Source of the DNA: Streptomyces radicis
GTDB taxonomy: Bacteria; Actinomycetota; Actinomycetes; Streptomycetales; Streptomycetaceae
DNA: 64,000 nt
NCBI RefSeq assembly: GCF_003626575.1
Contig: NZ_RBDY01000007.1
Location: 124,001-188,000, forward strand
Direction: 5' to 3'
This document shows, piece by piece, positions 9,496 through 18,217 of this stretch. The notes below the pieces were generated by a model. It had not been told where the DNA came from. It searched no databases and worked only from the letters and a program-made list of their open reading frames with translations. Made by a program: the position numbers and the translations under genes. The stretch's first letter is position 1; every line of letters begins with the position of its first letter.

Positions 9496-11133
9496 CTAGC
9501 CGAGCAGCCCGCCGATAGGGCTGAGGCTGCTCCCGTCCCCCCCTTCCTCGGTGGACGGGCTCTCGTCGACGGACTCCCCGGCGTCGCCCGCGTCCGGCGA
9601 CGAGGGCGCCGCGGGCTCCTCGGGAACGTACGGGTCGGGCGCGGCGGGCTGCTGCTGCGGCGCGGGAACGGTCTGCTCGGCGCTCGGGGAGCTCTCCCCC
9701 GGCGCGTCCGCGCCGGGCGCCCCCGTGTCGCCGCCGTCCTGGCCGCGTGGGCTCTCCTCGTCGGCCTGGCCGCCCCGTTCGTCGGGCGACGCCGACTCCT
9801 CGGGCGAGGCGCCGCGCTCCTCGCTCCGCTCGGACGTCTCGCCGTCCCGCTCGGGCGCCTCGTCCTCGGGCAGCGGCTCGCCCGGCAGGTGGTTGCGCGG
9901 CGGCTGGCCGGGCCCCGGCAGCGTCGGGAAGCGGTCGGAGCGCACCGCGCTGCCGAGCAGCGAGCCGATCAGCAGCGCGAGCCCGATCAGCAGCGTGGCC
10001 AGGGCCGCGCCCCTGCGCAGCACCCGGTGGCGCAGATCGGCGAGCGGGACGCGCGGGCCTAGCCTGCGCCACGCCTCGCTCGCCAGGCGCGCGTCGAGCG
10101 AGTAGACGGGCGCGCCCGCGATCAGCAGCGGCGACCAGGCGGCGGCGAGGAACAGGTCGGGGGTGTCGTACGCGGGCCCGCTCCGCCAGCTGACGGTCAC
10201 GAGCAACGCGAGCGACAGCAGGACGCCGATCCCCGCGGCCAGCCGCTGCCAGAGCCCGAAGACGGTGAGCACGCCGATGATGATCTGGGTGAACGCCACG
10301 GTCAGCCCCGCGCCCACCGGGTGGGAGAGCGCCCACTGGTGCAGCGGGTCGGCCGCGCCCCACGGGTGGAGGGACGCGAGCCACGCGTTGAGCGACCCTC
10401 GCTCGCCGCCGTCGAAGTAGACGGGGTTGGTGAGCTTGCCCATCCCGGCGTAGATCGCCATGAAGCCGAGCAGCAGCCGCAGCGGCAACAGCACGACGCC
10501 CAGGCTGAGATGGCGCCCCGGGTAGTACGCCTGCCGCGCGTCGGCGCGGTGCTGGCGGGGCTCGGGGCGGGCGGCCGGCCCCGGCCCCGCGCCGCCGTCC
10601 CCTCCTGCCCCTTCGGCGTACGCGTCGTGGACACCGTCGTGGACCCCGTCGCGGGCTCCGTCGCGGCCTCCGTCGTCGGCTCCCCGGTGAACGCCGTGGT
10701 GGACACCGTCGAACGCGCCCTCGCCGCCACGCGCCGCGGGCAGCAGCCGCGTCGACTCGGAGGGCTGCGGCGCGCGGGGCCCGACCACGGGCGGGCGCGC
10801 GCCCGTGGTGACGCGCGGGAGCACCCGGGTCGCGCTCTCGGCGCGCGCGTCCCCCGCCTCGCGCACGGCGCGCAACAGCGTGCTCGCGCCCGCGTCCCCC
10901 GGCGCGCTGCGCCCCGACCACACCAGCGGGCGGCGGCGCCCCGCCGCGGGGATCCGGGGCAGCTCCGCGGTGTCGGGCACCGCGATGCTCACCGGCGGCG
11001 GGGTGGCGAGCCGCACCCGGAAACTGGCGTGGTTGACGACGACCTGGGCCGGATCGGACGGCACCTTGACCGTGCTGAGCACCGGCTCGTCCAGCGTGAG
11101 GCCGCCGCGGGGTGTTCTGGTGTCCACACTCAT
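9496..11133 (-). CDS. DoxX-family membrane protein with long low-complexity arms
   Basis: A protein of 545 residues. The centre (about 210-400) has four hydrophobic segments of DoxX type (VVLLPLRLLLGFMAIYAGMG; TVAFTQIIIGVLTVFGLW; LAAGIGVLLSLALLVTVSW; a C-terminal LATLLIGLALLIGSLLG). The N-terminal 200 residues are cytoplasmic-looking, with a His/Asp/Gly run (GVHDGVHDAY, GVHHGVHRGADDGG). The C-terminal 130 residues are Glu/Ser/Pro-rich and end GDGSSLSPIGGLLG. DoxX relatives have been linked to redox or thiol systems, but no function can be assigned here. The gene is convergent with the nucleotidyltransferase gene and separated from rlmB by about 85 bp. Confidence 0.8.
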   Translation of the reverse strand: MSVDTRTPRGGLTLDEPVLSTVKVPSDPAQVVVNHASFRVRLATPPPVSIAVPDTAELPRIPAAGRRRPLVWSGRSAPGDAGASTLLRAVREAGDARAESATRVLPRVTTGARPPVVGPRAPQPSESTRLLPAARGGEGAFDGVHHGVHRGADDGGRDGARDGVHDGVHDAYAEGAGGDGGAGPGPAARPEPRQHRADARQAYYPGRHLSLGVVLLPLRLLLGFMAIYAGMGKLTNPVYFDGGERGSLNAWLASLHPWGAADPLHQWALSHPVGAGLTVAFTQIIIGVLTVFGLWQRLAAGIGVLLSLALLVTVSWRSGPAYDTPDLFLAAAWSPLLIAGAPVYSLDARLASEAWRRLGPRVPLADLRHRVLRRGAALATLLIGLALLIGSLLGSAVRSDRFPTLPGPGQPPRNHLPGEPLPEDEAPERDGETSERSEERGASPEESASPDERGGQADEESPRGQDGGDTGAPGADAPGESSPSAEQTVPAPQQQPAAPDPYVPEEPAAPSSPDAGDAGESVDESPSTEEGGDGSSLSPIGGLLG

Positions 11134-11219
11134 CTAACCGAGTGACACACGTAGAAGACACTGCCTTGACTCAGACAGGACCGAACTCTGTCCGCGACCC
11201 TTCAAGCGCGCCGCCGAGG

Positions 11220-12170
11220 TCAACGGCGGCGGGCGGCCTCGTACAGCACGATCCCGGCCGCCACACCGGCGTTGAGGCTCTCGGCGCCGCCCGGCATCGG
11301 GATGCGCGCGCGGATGTCGCACGTCTCCCCGACGAGCCGGGACAGGCCCTTACCCTCGCTGCCGACCACGATGACCACGGGCCCGCCGAGCGCGTCGACG
11401 TCGCCGAGCTCCATCTCGCCGTCCGCCGCGAGGCCGACCACGGTCAGCCCGGCCTTCTGGTAACTCTTCAGCGTGCGCGTGAGGTTGGTGGCGCGGGCGA
11501 CCGGCGTGCGCGCCGCGGTGCCCGCCGAGGTCTTCCACGCCCCCGCCGTCATCCCGGCCGCGCGCCGCTCGGGCACGACGACGCCATGGCCGCCGAACGC
11601 GCTGGCCGAGCGGACGACCGCGCCGAGGTTCCGCGGGTCGGTGACCCCGTCGAGCGCCACGATCAGCGGCTCCTGGCCCACGTCGGCCGCCGCGTCCGTC
11701 AGGTCGTCGGGGTGGGCGTACTCGTACGGCGGGACCTGGAGGACCAGGCCCTGGTGGTTCAGCCCGCCGGTGATGCGGTCGAGCTCGGGGCGCGGCGCCT
11801 CGAGCAGGTGCACGTCGCCCCGCTCCATGGCGAGCTTGACGGCGTCGGTGACGCGGTCGTCGCTCTCCAGGAACTGCTGCACGTACAGCGTGGCCGCGGG
11901 AACGCCGCCGCGCAGCGCCTCGACCACCGGATTCCGGCCGACGACCAGCTCGGACGGCGACGTGCCGCCGCGCCGCGCCGCGGCCTTGCGGCCCGCGTCC
12001 TTGCGCGCGCGCAGCTCGGCCGCGCGCTTCTTGGGGTGGCCGGTGCGGGCCTCGGCGGGGGGCGTGGGCCCCTTGCCCTTGAGGCCGCGGCGGCGCTGGC
12101 CGCCGCTGCCGATCTGCGGCCCCTTCTTCTGGGTCGTACGGCGGTTGCGGCGCTCGCTGTTGCCTGGCAT
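11220..12170 (-). CDS. rlmB: 23S rRNA 2'-O-methyltransferase, RlmB/SpoU type
   Basis: A protein of 316 residues. A basic disordered N-terminus ([20 protein letters not shown]) precedes the substrate-binding domain ([14 protein letters not shown]) and a SPOUT methyltransferase domain with its three motifs: [28 protein letters not shown] and [18 protein letters not shown]. It uses S-adenosylmethionine to methylate a ribose in 23S rRNA. The start ATG 12168-12170 lies 17 bp after the cysS stop, with AAGGA in that gap, so it forms an operon with cysS. Confidence 0.92.
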   Translation of the reverse strand: MPGNSERRNRRTTQKKGPQIGSGGQRRRGLKGKGPTPPAEARTGHPKKRAAELRARKDAGRKAAARRGGTSPSELVVGRNPVVEALRGGVPAATLYVQQFLESDDRVTDAVKLAMERGDVHLLEAPRPELDRITGGLNHQGLVLQVPPYEYAHPDDLTDAAADVGQEPLIVALDGVTDPRNLGAVVRSASAFGGHGVVVPERRAAGMTAGAWKTSAGTAARTPVARATNLTRTLKSYQKAGLTVVGLAADGEMELGDVDALGGPVVIVVGSEGKGLSRLVGETCDIRARIPMPGGAESLNAGVAAGIVLYEAARRR

Positions 12171-12187
12171 GGGTCGTCCGGTCCTTC

Positions 12188-13579
12188 TCAGCTGAGGTCC
12201 CAGCGGGGACCGTCGGGGGTGTCCTCGATCACCAGGCCGGCCGAGGTCAGCTCGTCCCTGATGGCGTCCGCGGTGGCGTAGTCCTTGCGCTCGCGGGCGG
12301 CCTGCCGCTGGCTCAGCACGAGGCCGACGAGCGTGTCGACCACCCCGGCGAGCTGGTCGCCGCGGCCGCCCGCGCCCGTCCATGGCGCGGCGAGCGGGTC
12401 GAGGCCGAGCACGCCGAGCATGGCCCTGACCTGGCCCGCGAGCGACGCGACGGACTCCTTGTCGCCCTCGGCGAGCGCGGCGTTGCCCTGCCTGACGGTG
12501 GTGTGCACGGCGGCGAGCGCCTGGGGAACGCCCAGGTCGTCGTCCATCGCGGCGGCGAAGTCGGCGGGCACGGCTGCGGCCGGGGCGATGTCGCCGACCT
12601 GCTCGACCGCGCGGTCGATGAAGCCCTCGACGCGCGCGAACCCGGCGTCGGCCTCGGCCAGCGCGGCCTCGCTGTACTCGATCATCGAGCGGTAGTGGGG
12701 GGTGCCCAGGTAGTACCGCAGGACGATGGGCCGCCAGCGCTTGACCATCTCGCCGACCAGCACGGAGTTCCCGAGCGACTTGCTCATCTTCTCGCCGCTC
12801 ATGGTGACCCAGGCGTTGTGCGTCCAGTACCGCGCGAACGTGTCGCCCGCGGCCTTCGACTGCGCGATCTCGTTCTCGTGGTGGGGGAAGATCAGGTCGA
12901 TCCCGCCGCCGTGGATGTCGAACGCCTCGCCGAGGTAGGTGTGGGCCATGGCCGAGCACTCCAGGTGCCAGCCGGGGCGGCCCGGGCCCCAGGGGGTCTC
13001 CCACGTGGGCTCGCCCGGCTTGGCGGCCTTCCACAGCGCGAAGTCGCGCGGGTCGCGCTTGCCCGCCTCGCCCTCGCCGCCCGGCTGGAGGAGCTGGTCG
13101 AGCTCCTGGTTCGACAGCTGGAGGTAGCCGGGGAAGGAGCGCACGTCGAAGTAGACGCTGCCGCCCGCGGGATAGGCGTGACCACGGTCGATCAGGGTGC
13201 GCATCAACGCGATCATCTCCGGGACATGACCGGTCGCGCGTGGCTGGTAGGTGGGCGGGAGGCAGCCGAGCGCGGCATAGGCGTCGTCGAACGCCCGCTC
13301 GTTCTCGTAGCTCAGGGACCACCACGGGCGCCCCTGGTCCGCGCTCTTCGCCAGGATCTTGTCCTCGATGTCCGTGACGTTGCGGATGAAGACGACCCGA
13401 TATCCGCGGTAGGCGAACCAGCGGCGCATGATGTCGAAGTTCACGCCGGACCTGACGTGCCCGATGTGCGGGGCGGCCTGCACGGTGGCGCCACAGAGGT
13501 AGATCGAGACACAGCCCGGGGTGAGCGGGACGAAGTCACGGATCTGCCGGGCACTGGTGTCGTACAGCCGAATGGTCAC
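12188..13579 (-). CDS. cysS: Cysteinyl-tRNA synthetase
   Basis: A protein of 463 residues, class I. The HIGH motif is HIGHVRSG, the zinc site includes [14 protein letters not shown] and HHENEIAQ, and the KMSKS loop is [10 protein letters not shown]. It charges tRNA-Cys in the cytoplasm. In the same genus the MshC ligase of mycothiol synthesis is a paralogue, but the full C-terminal tRNA-binding helical domain ([20 protein letters not shown]) marks this one as CysRS. The start is GTG 13579; TACTCT lies 6 nt upstream with no ribosome site, which suggests a leaderless mRNA. It is followed by rlmB. Confidence 0.96.
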   Translation of the reverse strand: MTIRLYDTSARQIRDFVPLTPGCVSIYLCGATVQAAPHIGHVRSGVNFDIMRRWFAYRGYRVVFIRNVTDIEDKILAKSADQGRPWWSLSYENERAFDDAYAALGCLPPTYQPRATGHVPEMIALMRTLIDRGHAYPAGGSVYFDVRSFPGYLQLSNQELDQLLQPGGEGEAGKRDPRDFALWKAAKPGEPTWETPWGPGRPGWHLECSAMAHTYLGEAFDIHGGGIDLIFPHHENEIAQSKAAGDTFARYWTHNAWVTMSGEKMSKSLGNSVLVGEMVKRWRPIVLRYYLGTPHYRSMIEYSEAALAEADAGFARVEGFIDRAVEQVGDIAPAAAVPADFAAAMDDDLGVPQALAAVHTTVRQGNAALAEGDKESVASLAGQVRAMLGVLGLDPLAAPWTGAGGRGDQLAGVVDTLVGLVLSQRQAARERKDYATADAIRDELTSAGLVIEDTPDGPRWDLS

Positions 13580-13604
13580 GCGTCAAGAGTAGTGGGAGGA
13601 GGGT

Positions 13605-13636
13605 GACCCCCGCGCCGTCGCGTGGCGCGGGGGGTC
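13605..13636 (-). terminator. Hairpin between the PPOX-type gene and cysS
   Basis: GACCCCCGCGCC pairs with GGCGCGGGGGGTC with one bulged base, around a 7-nt loop. It lies downstream of the minus-strand PPOX-type gene (stop at 13678) and just upstream of the cysS promoter, so it separates the two transcripts. Confidence 0.7.
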
Positions 13637-13677
13637 GTGAACGCGTCATGTACACGCCGCGTTCGCCGCGGCGCGGC

Positions 13678-14088
13678 TCAGACGATGCCCTGACCGACGA
13701 TACGCTCCGCCGTGACGCGCACGACGACCCGGGGGGCGTCCTGCGCGGCCGAGGGGTTGAACTCGGCGTACTTCGCGCCGACATACTTCAGGGCCAGGTC
13801 GTCGATCAGCTCCTGACCGCCCTCGGTCGTCAGCTCGGCCGTGCCGTAGACGGTGGCGTAGCTGTAGGGCGCCTCGGCGGGGAGCACCTGCACGGTGACG
13901 CGCGGGTCACGGCGCAGGTTGCGCTCCTTGCTGCGCCCCACGGTGGTGGAGATCAGCAGGTCGTCCCCGTCCCGCTTGACCCAGACCGGAGTGAGCTGGG
14001 GACTGCCGTCCCGCTGGATGGTCGCGACGGTGACGAACACCTTGCCGTCGAGCACCGCCTTGAGTCCCTCGGGGAGCGTGACTGCCAC
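13678..14088 (-). CDS. PPOX-class, probably F420- or FMN-dependent, oxidoreductase
   Basis: A protein of 136 residues with a pyridoxamine-phosphate-oxidase-like split barrel: FVTVATIQRDGSPQLTPVWVKRDGD, TTVGRSKERNLRRDPRVTVQV and YATVYGTAELTTEGGQELID. This short form is typical of actinobacterial F420-dependent or FMN-binding enzymes of unknown substrate. The start is GTG 14088 with GAAAGG 7 nt upstream. It lies between the ispD-ispF pair and cysS on the same strand but is bounded downstream by a hairpin. Confidence 0.85.
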   Translation of the reverse strand: MAVTLPEGLKAVLDGKVFVTVATIQRDGSPQLTPVWVKRDGDDLLISTTVGRSKERNLRRDPRVTVQVLPAEAPYSYATVYGTAELTTEGGQELIDDLALKYVGAKYAEFNPSAAQDAPRVVVRVTAERIVGQGIV

Positions 14089-14150
14089 GGTGACACCTTT
14101 CTCGAGGTTCCTTCCGAGCCGTTGAATCTGGCACAACATCCTCGGCGGCG

Positions 14151-14723
14151 CTAGACCGTCTCCCCAGGCCCCCGGGTCGCCCGGGGCGCGGGGAGCACCA
14201 GGGCGGTGGCGATCGCGGCCAGGCCCTCGCCGCGCCCGGTCAGCCCGAGGCCGTCGGTCGTGGTGCCCGAGACGGAGACGGGCGCGCCCCCGAGCGCGTC
14301 GGAGAGCGCGCGCTGCGCCTCCGCGCGCCGCTTGCCGACGCGGGGGCGGACGCCGATGACCTGGATGGCGACGTTGCCGATCTCGAACCCGGCGGCCCGC
14401 ACGATCCTGGCCGTCTCGCCCAGCAGGGCGACGCCCGAGGCGCCCGACCACTCGGGGCGGTCAGTGCCGAAGTGCTCGCCCAGGTCACCGGCGCCCGAGG
14501 CGGAGAACAGCGCGTCGCACGCGGCGTGCGCCGCCACGTCGCCGTCGGAGTGCCCCGCGAGCCCGAACTCCGCGTCCGGCCAGTGCAGTCCGGCGCACCA
14601 CAGCGCGCGCCCCGGCGCGAAGGCGTGCACGTCGGTGCCGATCCCCACGCGTGGCGCTCCCAACGCCCCCAACGCGCCGTACGCTCCGAAATCTGTCTCA
14701 TGCGCGGCCGTCTCAGAAGCCAT
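14151..14723 (-). CDS. ispF: 2-C-methyl-D-erythritol 2,4-cyclodiphosphate synthase
   Basis: A protein of 190 residues. It carries the metal-binding [12 protein letters not shown] and the IspF signature [17 protein letters not shown], and ends with [20 protein letters not shown]. It makes the cyclic diphosphate of the non-mevalonate isoprenoid pathway. It has about 25 extra N-terminal residues with a GALGALGAP repeat that are not needed for the fold, so an internal start cannot be excluded. Its ATG lies inside the 3' end of ispD (11-bp overlap), indicating translational coupling. Confidence 0.95.
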   Translation of the reverse strand: MASETAAHETDFGAYGALGALGAPRVGIGTDVHAFAPGRALWCAGLHWPDAEFGLAGHSDGDVAAHAACDALFSASGAGDLGEHFGTDRPEWSGASGVALLGETARIVRAAGFEIGNVAIQVIGVRPRVGKRRAEAQRALSDALGGAPVSVSGTTTDGLGLTGRGEGLAAIATALVLPAPRATRGPGETV

Positions 14724-15480
14724 CGTTGAGCCTCCGGCGGGCGAGCACGGCCTCGGCGAGGACCAGGTCGAGCGGGCGGGTCACCTTGAACGCCTCCTCA
14801 TGGCCGGGGACCAGGACGACCGGCACCCCGAGCCGTTCGACGAGCCCGGCGTCGTCGGTCACGGCGGCCTCCGCGTCATCGACCAGCCGGTCGTGCGCCT
14901 TGACCAGGGTGGCGCGGTCGAACCCCTGGGGCGTCTGCACCGCGCGCAGCAGCGAACGGTCGGGGGTCGCGACGACCGGCTCGGGCGCGCCGTCGGCGGT
15001 GGGGGCGGCGATCCGCTTGACGGTGTCGGTCACCGGCAGGGCGGGGACGACGGCGGGGGCCCCCGCGTGGACGGCGGCGGCGACCGCGTCCACGGTGTCC
15101 ACGGGAACGAGGGGGCGGGCCGCGTCGTGCACGAGCACCGCCTCGATGTCCTCGGGAAGCGCGTCGAGCCCGAGCCTCACGGACTCCTGCCGGGTGGCCC
15201 CGCCCGCCACGACCACCTGGTCCACGCCGGGTGGCGGGGGGTGCTCGTCGAGCAGGGAGCGGACGGCCTCGGTCTCGGCGGCCGGGGCCACGACGACGAC
15301 GAGGACGACGGCCCGGGCCCTGGCCATGGCGTGGGCGGCGTGCACCAGCATCGGGGTGCCGCCGAGCGGGCGCAGTGCCTTGGGGGCGCCGGGGCCGAGG
15401 CGGACCCCGCTGCCCGCCGCGGGGATGACGGCCGCGGTGCGCGGCAGCGGGGCGCGGGCTTCAGGTGTGGTGTCTGTCAT
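14713..15480 (-). CDS. ispD: 2-C-methyl-D-erythritol 4-phosphate cytidylyltransferase
   Basis: A protein of 255 residues. The nucleotide-binding start is [21 protein letters not shown], with the Asp motif [11 protein letters not shown] and the C-terminal [12 protein letters not shown] and [18 protein letters not shown]. It transfers CMP to methylerythritol phosphate, two steps before IspF, and the two genes overlap. ATG 15478-15480 is chosen by homology; its ribosome site is weak. In many Streptomyces carD lies upstream in the same direction as here, but about 295 bp of sequence with no visible gene separates them. Confidence 0.94.
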   Translation of the reverse strand: MTDTTPEARAPLPRTAAVIPAAGSGVRLGPGAPKALRPLGGTPMLVHAAHAMARARAVVLVVVVAPAAETEAVRSLLDEHPPPPGVDQVVVAGGATRQESVRLGLDALPEDIEAVLVHDAARPLVPVDTVDAVAAAVHAGAPAVVPALPVTDTVKRIAAPTADGAPEPVVATPDRSLLRAVQTPQGFDRATLVKAHDRLVDDAEAAVTDDAGLVERLGVPVVLVPGHEEAFKVTRPLDLVLAEAVLARRRLNDGF

Positions 15481-15774
15481 TGGGTGACGGGTGCAGGTTT
15501 GTTTGCAGGGTGGTGTTGGGTATGGCCTGAGCGTGCCGGGCACCACACGACCGGACCCTTCCGTGACAGCCGGTCGGCGGAGCTTCACGGGCCCGGCACA
15601 TCGTTCGAACGATCCGTACATGCGGCAGCGCCCGTATGGCACAGGGGATGCCTCCGGGCGCTGCGGCACGTTCGTTGTCGCACGCGAAGCGGTTCGGGTC
15701 GCCGCCTTGAGTCGCTGCCATGGGTCGCGAGGCCCGCGTGGGTCGATGGGGAAAGGTGGGTGGGCCCACGACCG
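15481..15774. other. Gene-free spacer between carD and ispD
   Basis: About 294 bp with no supportable gene on either strand. It is moderately G/T-rich near the ispD start (TGCAGGTTTGTTTGCAGGG). It holds no strong terminator hairpin that I can see, so read-through from carD into ispD-ispF is possible. Confidence 0.5.
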
Positions 15775-16257
15775 TCAGGAGGCGAGGACCTCGTCGAGCA
15801 GGGACTCGGCCTTGTCCTCGTTCGTCGCCTCGGCGAGAGCCAGCTCGCTGACCAGGATCTGCCGGGCCTTGGCGAGCATGCGCTTCTCACCGGCGGAGAG
15901 GCCGCGCTCACGCTCACGGCGCCACAGGTCGCGCACGACCTCGGCGACCTTGATGACGTCGCCGGACGCCAGCTTCTCCAGGTTCGCCTTGTACCGCCGG
16001 GACCAGTTGGTGGGCTCCTCGGCATACGGCGCGCGGAGCACCTCGAAGACCCGGTCCAGCCCGTCCTGGCCTACCACGTCGCGGACACCGACCAGCTCGG
16101 CATTTTCCGCCGGGACACGCACTTCCAGGTCACCCTGGGCGACCTTCAGCACCAAGTAGGTCTTGTCCACGCCTTTAATCTGGCGAGTTTCGATGGCCTC
16201 GATCAGCGCGGCCCCGTGATGGGGATAGACCACGGTGTCGCCAACCTTGAACGTCAT
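15775..16257 (-). CDS. carD: CarD/CdnL family RNA polymerase-binding regulator
   Basis: A protein of 160 residues. The N-terminal Tudor-like RNA polymerase-interaction domain begins [20 protein letters not shown], and the C-terminal helical DNA-binding domain includes [17 protein letters not shown] and [24 protein letters not shown]. CarD/CdnL binds the beta subunit and stabilises open complexes, especially at rRNA promoters, and is usually essential in actinobacteria. ATG 16255-16257 has GGAAGGGG 11 nt upstream. The region upstream is a long divergent control region shared with the lipoprotein gene. Confidence 0.95.
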   Translation of the reverse strand: MTFKVGDTVVYPHHGAALIEAIETRQIKGVDKTYLVLKVAQGDLEVRVPAENAELVGVRDVVGQDGLDRVFEVLRAPYAEEPTNWSRRYKANLEKLASGDVIKVAEVVRDLWRRERERGLSAGEKRMLAKARQILVSELALAEATNEDKAESLLDEVLAS

Positions 16258-16730
16258 GTGACAGGTACCCCTTCCGTGGCTCTCCATGCTAACACGGGAA
16301 GAGGCCCCTTTGAATGACGTTTTCCCAGGTCAGGACACATCTCGGGGGTTGACAAGCGCCCCGGTGGCGTGCTTCGGCGGGCCGGACGCGGCGGGTATCC
16401 GCAGGTGAGGGGGGCGATTGCGGCGTGGGGCAGTTCGTCGATCTACGTCCGAAAGAAGACAAGAAAGTTCGGTTGACCATGGAAAGGTGTCCGTTATGTC
16501 CGAGTTGGCGGAAAGTGATCGGCGGGCCCCCGCGCGCCGGGTGAATTGAGCGCGGGCGCGCGGGGGGAACGCGGCGGGAACACCCCTGTAAAGAGGGCCT
16601 GTCGGCGAATTCACGGGGGTTCACCCACGTTCACTTCAGGGGTCGCCCGAGGCGGCCGAAAAGCGCTTGGGTACCCTGTGCCCGATAGATCACCAGGATC
16701 ACCAGCACCGTCCGAGGAGATGCCGCCGCC
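16258..16730. other. Long divergent intergenic region (carD / lipoprotein)
   Basis: About 473 bp without a convincing gene. It is less GC-biased than its neighbours in places (for example AAAGAAGACAAGAAAGTTCGG). It holds the carD promoter on one side, and on the other three spaced TTCAC elements at 16609-16634 and a TACCCT hexamer at 16672. Short frames here lack ribosome sites and codon bias, so I call none of them. Confidence 0.5.
16609..16638 (+). promoter_or_regulatory. Triple TTCAC direct repeat (PHO-box-like, 10-bp spacing)
   Basis: ATTCACGGGG, GTTCACCCAC and GTTCACTTCA follow one another at exact 10-bp steps. PhoP direct-repeat units in Streptomyces are GTTCACC-like but normally spaced 11 bp, so this may be a variant PhoP site or the site of another regulator. 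It lies about 95 bp upstream of the lipoprotein start and faces it; phoP itself is the next gene. Confidence 0.45.
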
Positions 16731-17474
16731 GTGAGCAGCAGCCTTCGACGCGGCGTCGCCGCCGCCTTCTTCGCGTTCTCCACCGCGGCCGCGCTGTCGG
16801 CCTGCGGGGCGGGCAACGACGCCGAGACCGGCAAGACCAGGCCGGACAACGCCAGCGCCCAGGTCGACGACATCAAGGTGCAGAGCATCAACGTCGTCCT
16901 GCCCGAGGGGCGCGAGAGCCCGGGGGGCGTCACCGGGCGGGTGTTCAACGAGGGCACATCCGACCAGGTCCTCGAGGCCATCGCGCTCCCCGACTCCGAT
17001 CAGCGGGTCGAGCTGATCCCGGCCGAGGGCGAGAGCGAGGTCGTCGTCCCGGCCCGCGGCTCGGTCGCGCTGGGCGGCGAGGGCAACGTCACGGCGCTGA
17101 TCGCCGACCCGGCGGCGGGCGGCATCGCGCTCGGCGACGCCGAGCAGCTGGTCTTCGTGCTGAGCGAGACGGGCGAGATCCCTCTTTCGGCGCGCGTGGT
17201 GCCGGACAACGGCACATTCGAGCACTTCGAGGACTGGGCCCCCACGGCCCCGCCCGAGCCCGACCCGAGCGAGACGCCCGGTGAGCCCGAGGGCCCCGAG
17301 GACGGCGCCATCGGGGAGACGGGCGAGACCGGCGACCTCGAGAACCCCGAGACACCCGAGACACCCGAGACCGGTGAGGTGGAGGGCGGTGGCGCAACCG
17401 ACGACGAGGGCACCGTGGACGGCACGACGGACGGCGGCGTCGCCGAAGGGACCGTCGACGGCACGGTCGGCTGA
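16731..17474 (+). CDS. Secreted lipoprotein with acidic repetitive tail (DUF461-like)
   Basis: A protein of 247 residues. The signal peptide ends in a lipobox, ALSACGAG, so the mature protein is anchored through Cys near residue 25. Residues about 45-165 form a beta-rich domain (VQSINVVLPEGRESPGGVTG) similar to the DUF461/PCuAC fold, but the Met/His copper ligands of PCuAC chaperones are not visible, so I do not call it a copper chaperone. The last 80 residues are Glu/Thr/Gly-rich (PETPETPETGE, TVDGTTDGG). The start is GTG 16731 with GAGGAG upstream. It is convergent with phoP, separated by a perfect hairpin. Confidence 0.8.
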   Translation: MSSSLRRGVAAAFFAFSTAAALSACGAGNDAETGKTRPDNASAQVDDIKVQSINVVLPEGRESPGGVTGRVFNEGTSDQVLEAIALPDSDQRVELIPAEGESEVVVPARGSVALGGEGNVTALIADPAAGGIALGDAEQLVFVLSETGEIPLSARVVPDNGTFEHFEDWAPTAPPEPDPSETPGEPEGPEDGAIGETGETGDLENPETPETPETGEVEGGGATDDEGTVDGTTDGGVAEGTVDGTVG

Positions 17475-17484
17475 AGCCCCACGC

Positions 17485-17534
17485 GCGGAACGCCGGTGCC
17501 CCGACGTCATGACGTCGGGGCACCGGCGTTCCGC
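17485..17534. terminator. Perfect 50-bp palindrome between the lipoprotein gene and phoP
   Basis: The sequence from 17485 to 17534 is fully self-complementary around 17509/17510 (central GACGTCATGACGTC), giving a 25-bp stem in either transcript. It sits 11 nt after the lipoprotein stop and 3 nt from the phoP stop codon, so it is a bidirectional terminator. Confidence 0.9.
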
Positions 17535-17536
17535 CG

Positions 17537-18217
17537 TCACGGCTCGAACTTGTAGCCGAGGCCGCGGACGGTGACCAGGTAGCGCGGCGCGCCGGGGTCG
17601 GGCTCGATCTTGGCGCGCAGCCGCTTCACGTGGACGTCGAGCGTCTTGGTGTCGCCGACGTAGTCCGCGCCCCAGACCCGGTCGATGAGCTGCATGCGGG
17701 TCAGCACGCGGCCCGCGTTGCGCAGGAGCATCGCCAGCAGGTCGAACTCCTTGAGCGGCAGGTCGACCTTGCGGCCCGAGACGGTGACCACGTGCCGGTC
17801 GACGTCCATCCTGACCGGGCCCGCCTCGAGGGCGGCCGGGCTCTCCTCCTCCGACTCCCCGCGGCGGCGGAGCACCGCGCGGATGCGGGCGACCAGCTCC
17901 CGCGAGGAGAACGGCTTGGTCACATAGTCGTCGGCCCCTATTTCCAGGCCGACGACCTTGTCGATCTCACTGTCCTTGGCGGTCACCATGATGACCGGGA
18001 CGTTGGAGCGGCCCCGCAGCTGGCGGCAGACCTCGGTGCCGGGCAGCCCGGGCAGCATGAGGTCGAGCAGGACCAGATCGGCGCCGTTGCGCTCGAACTC
18101 GTCCAGTCCCTCGGGCCCCGTGGCCGCGGTGGCGACCTCGAAGCCCTCCTTGCGGAGCATGTACGAAAGGACGTCGCTGAACGACTCTTCGTCCTCGACG
18201 ACGAGCACTCGGGTCAC
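17537..18217 (-). CDS. phoP: Phosphate response regulator PhoP
   Basis: A protein of 226 residues of OmpR/PhoB type. The receiver has acidic residues E8-D9, phospho-acceptor D52 (LVLLDLMLPG) and KPF; the winged-helix domain contains KEFDLLAMLLRNAGRVLTR and VDLPLKE, then DVHVKRLRAKIE and TVRGLGYKFEP. In Streptomyces PhoP controls the phosphate-starvation response, with wide effects on nitrogen and antibiotic genes. Its ATG overlaps the phoR stop by 4 nt (ATGA), so it is co-translated with the upstream kinase gene. Confidence 0.96.
   Translation of the reverse strand: MTRVLVVEDEESFSDVLSYMLRKEGFEVATAATGPEGLDEFERNGADLVLLDLMLPGLPGTEVCRQLRGRSNVPVIMVTAKDSEIDKVVGLEIGADDYVTKPFSSRELVARIRAVLRRRGESEEESPAALEAGPVRMDVDRHVVTVSGRKVDLPLKEFDLLAMLLRNAGRVLTRMQLIDRVWGADYVGDTKTLDVHVKRLRAKIEPDPGAPRYLVTVRGLGYKFEP

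Noticed and set aside
13603..14154. A plus-strand frame opposite the PPOX-type gene.
   Set aside because: It covers the terminator hairpin and the antisense of a conserved split-barrel protein, so it is not a gene.
16289..16624. A 111-codon minus-strand frame in the carD-lipoprotein spacer.
   Set aside because: No ribosome site, no codon bias, and the encoded sequence resembles nothing I recognise.
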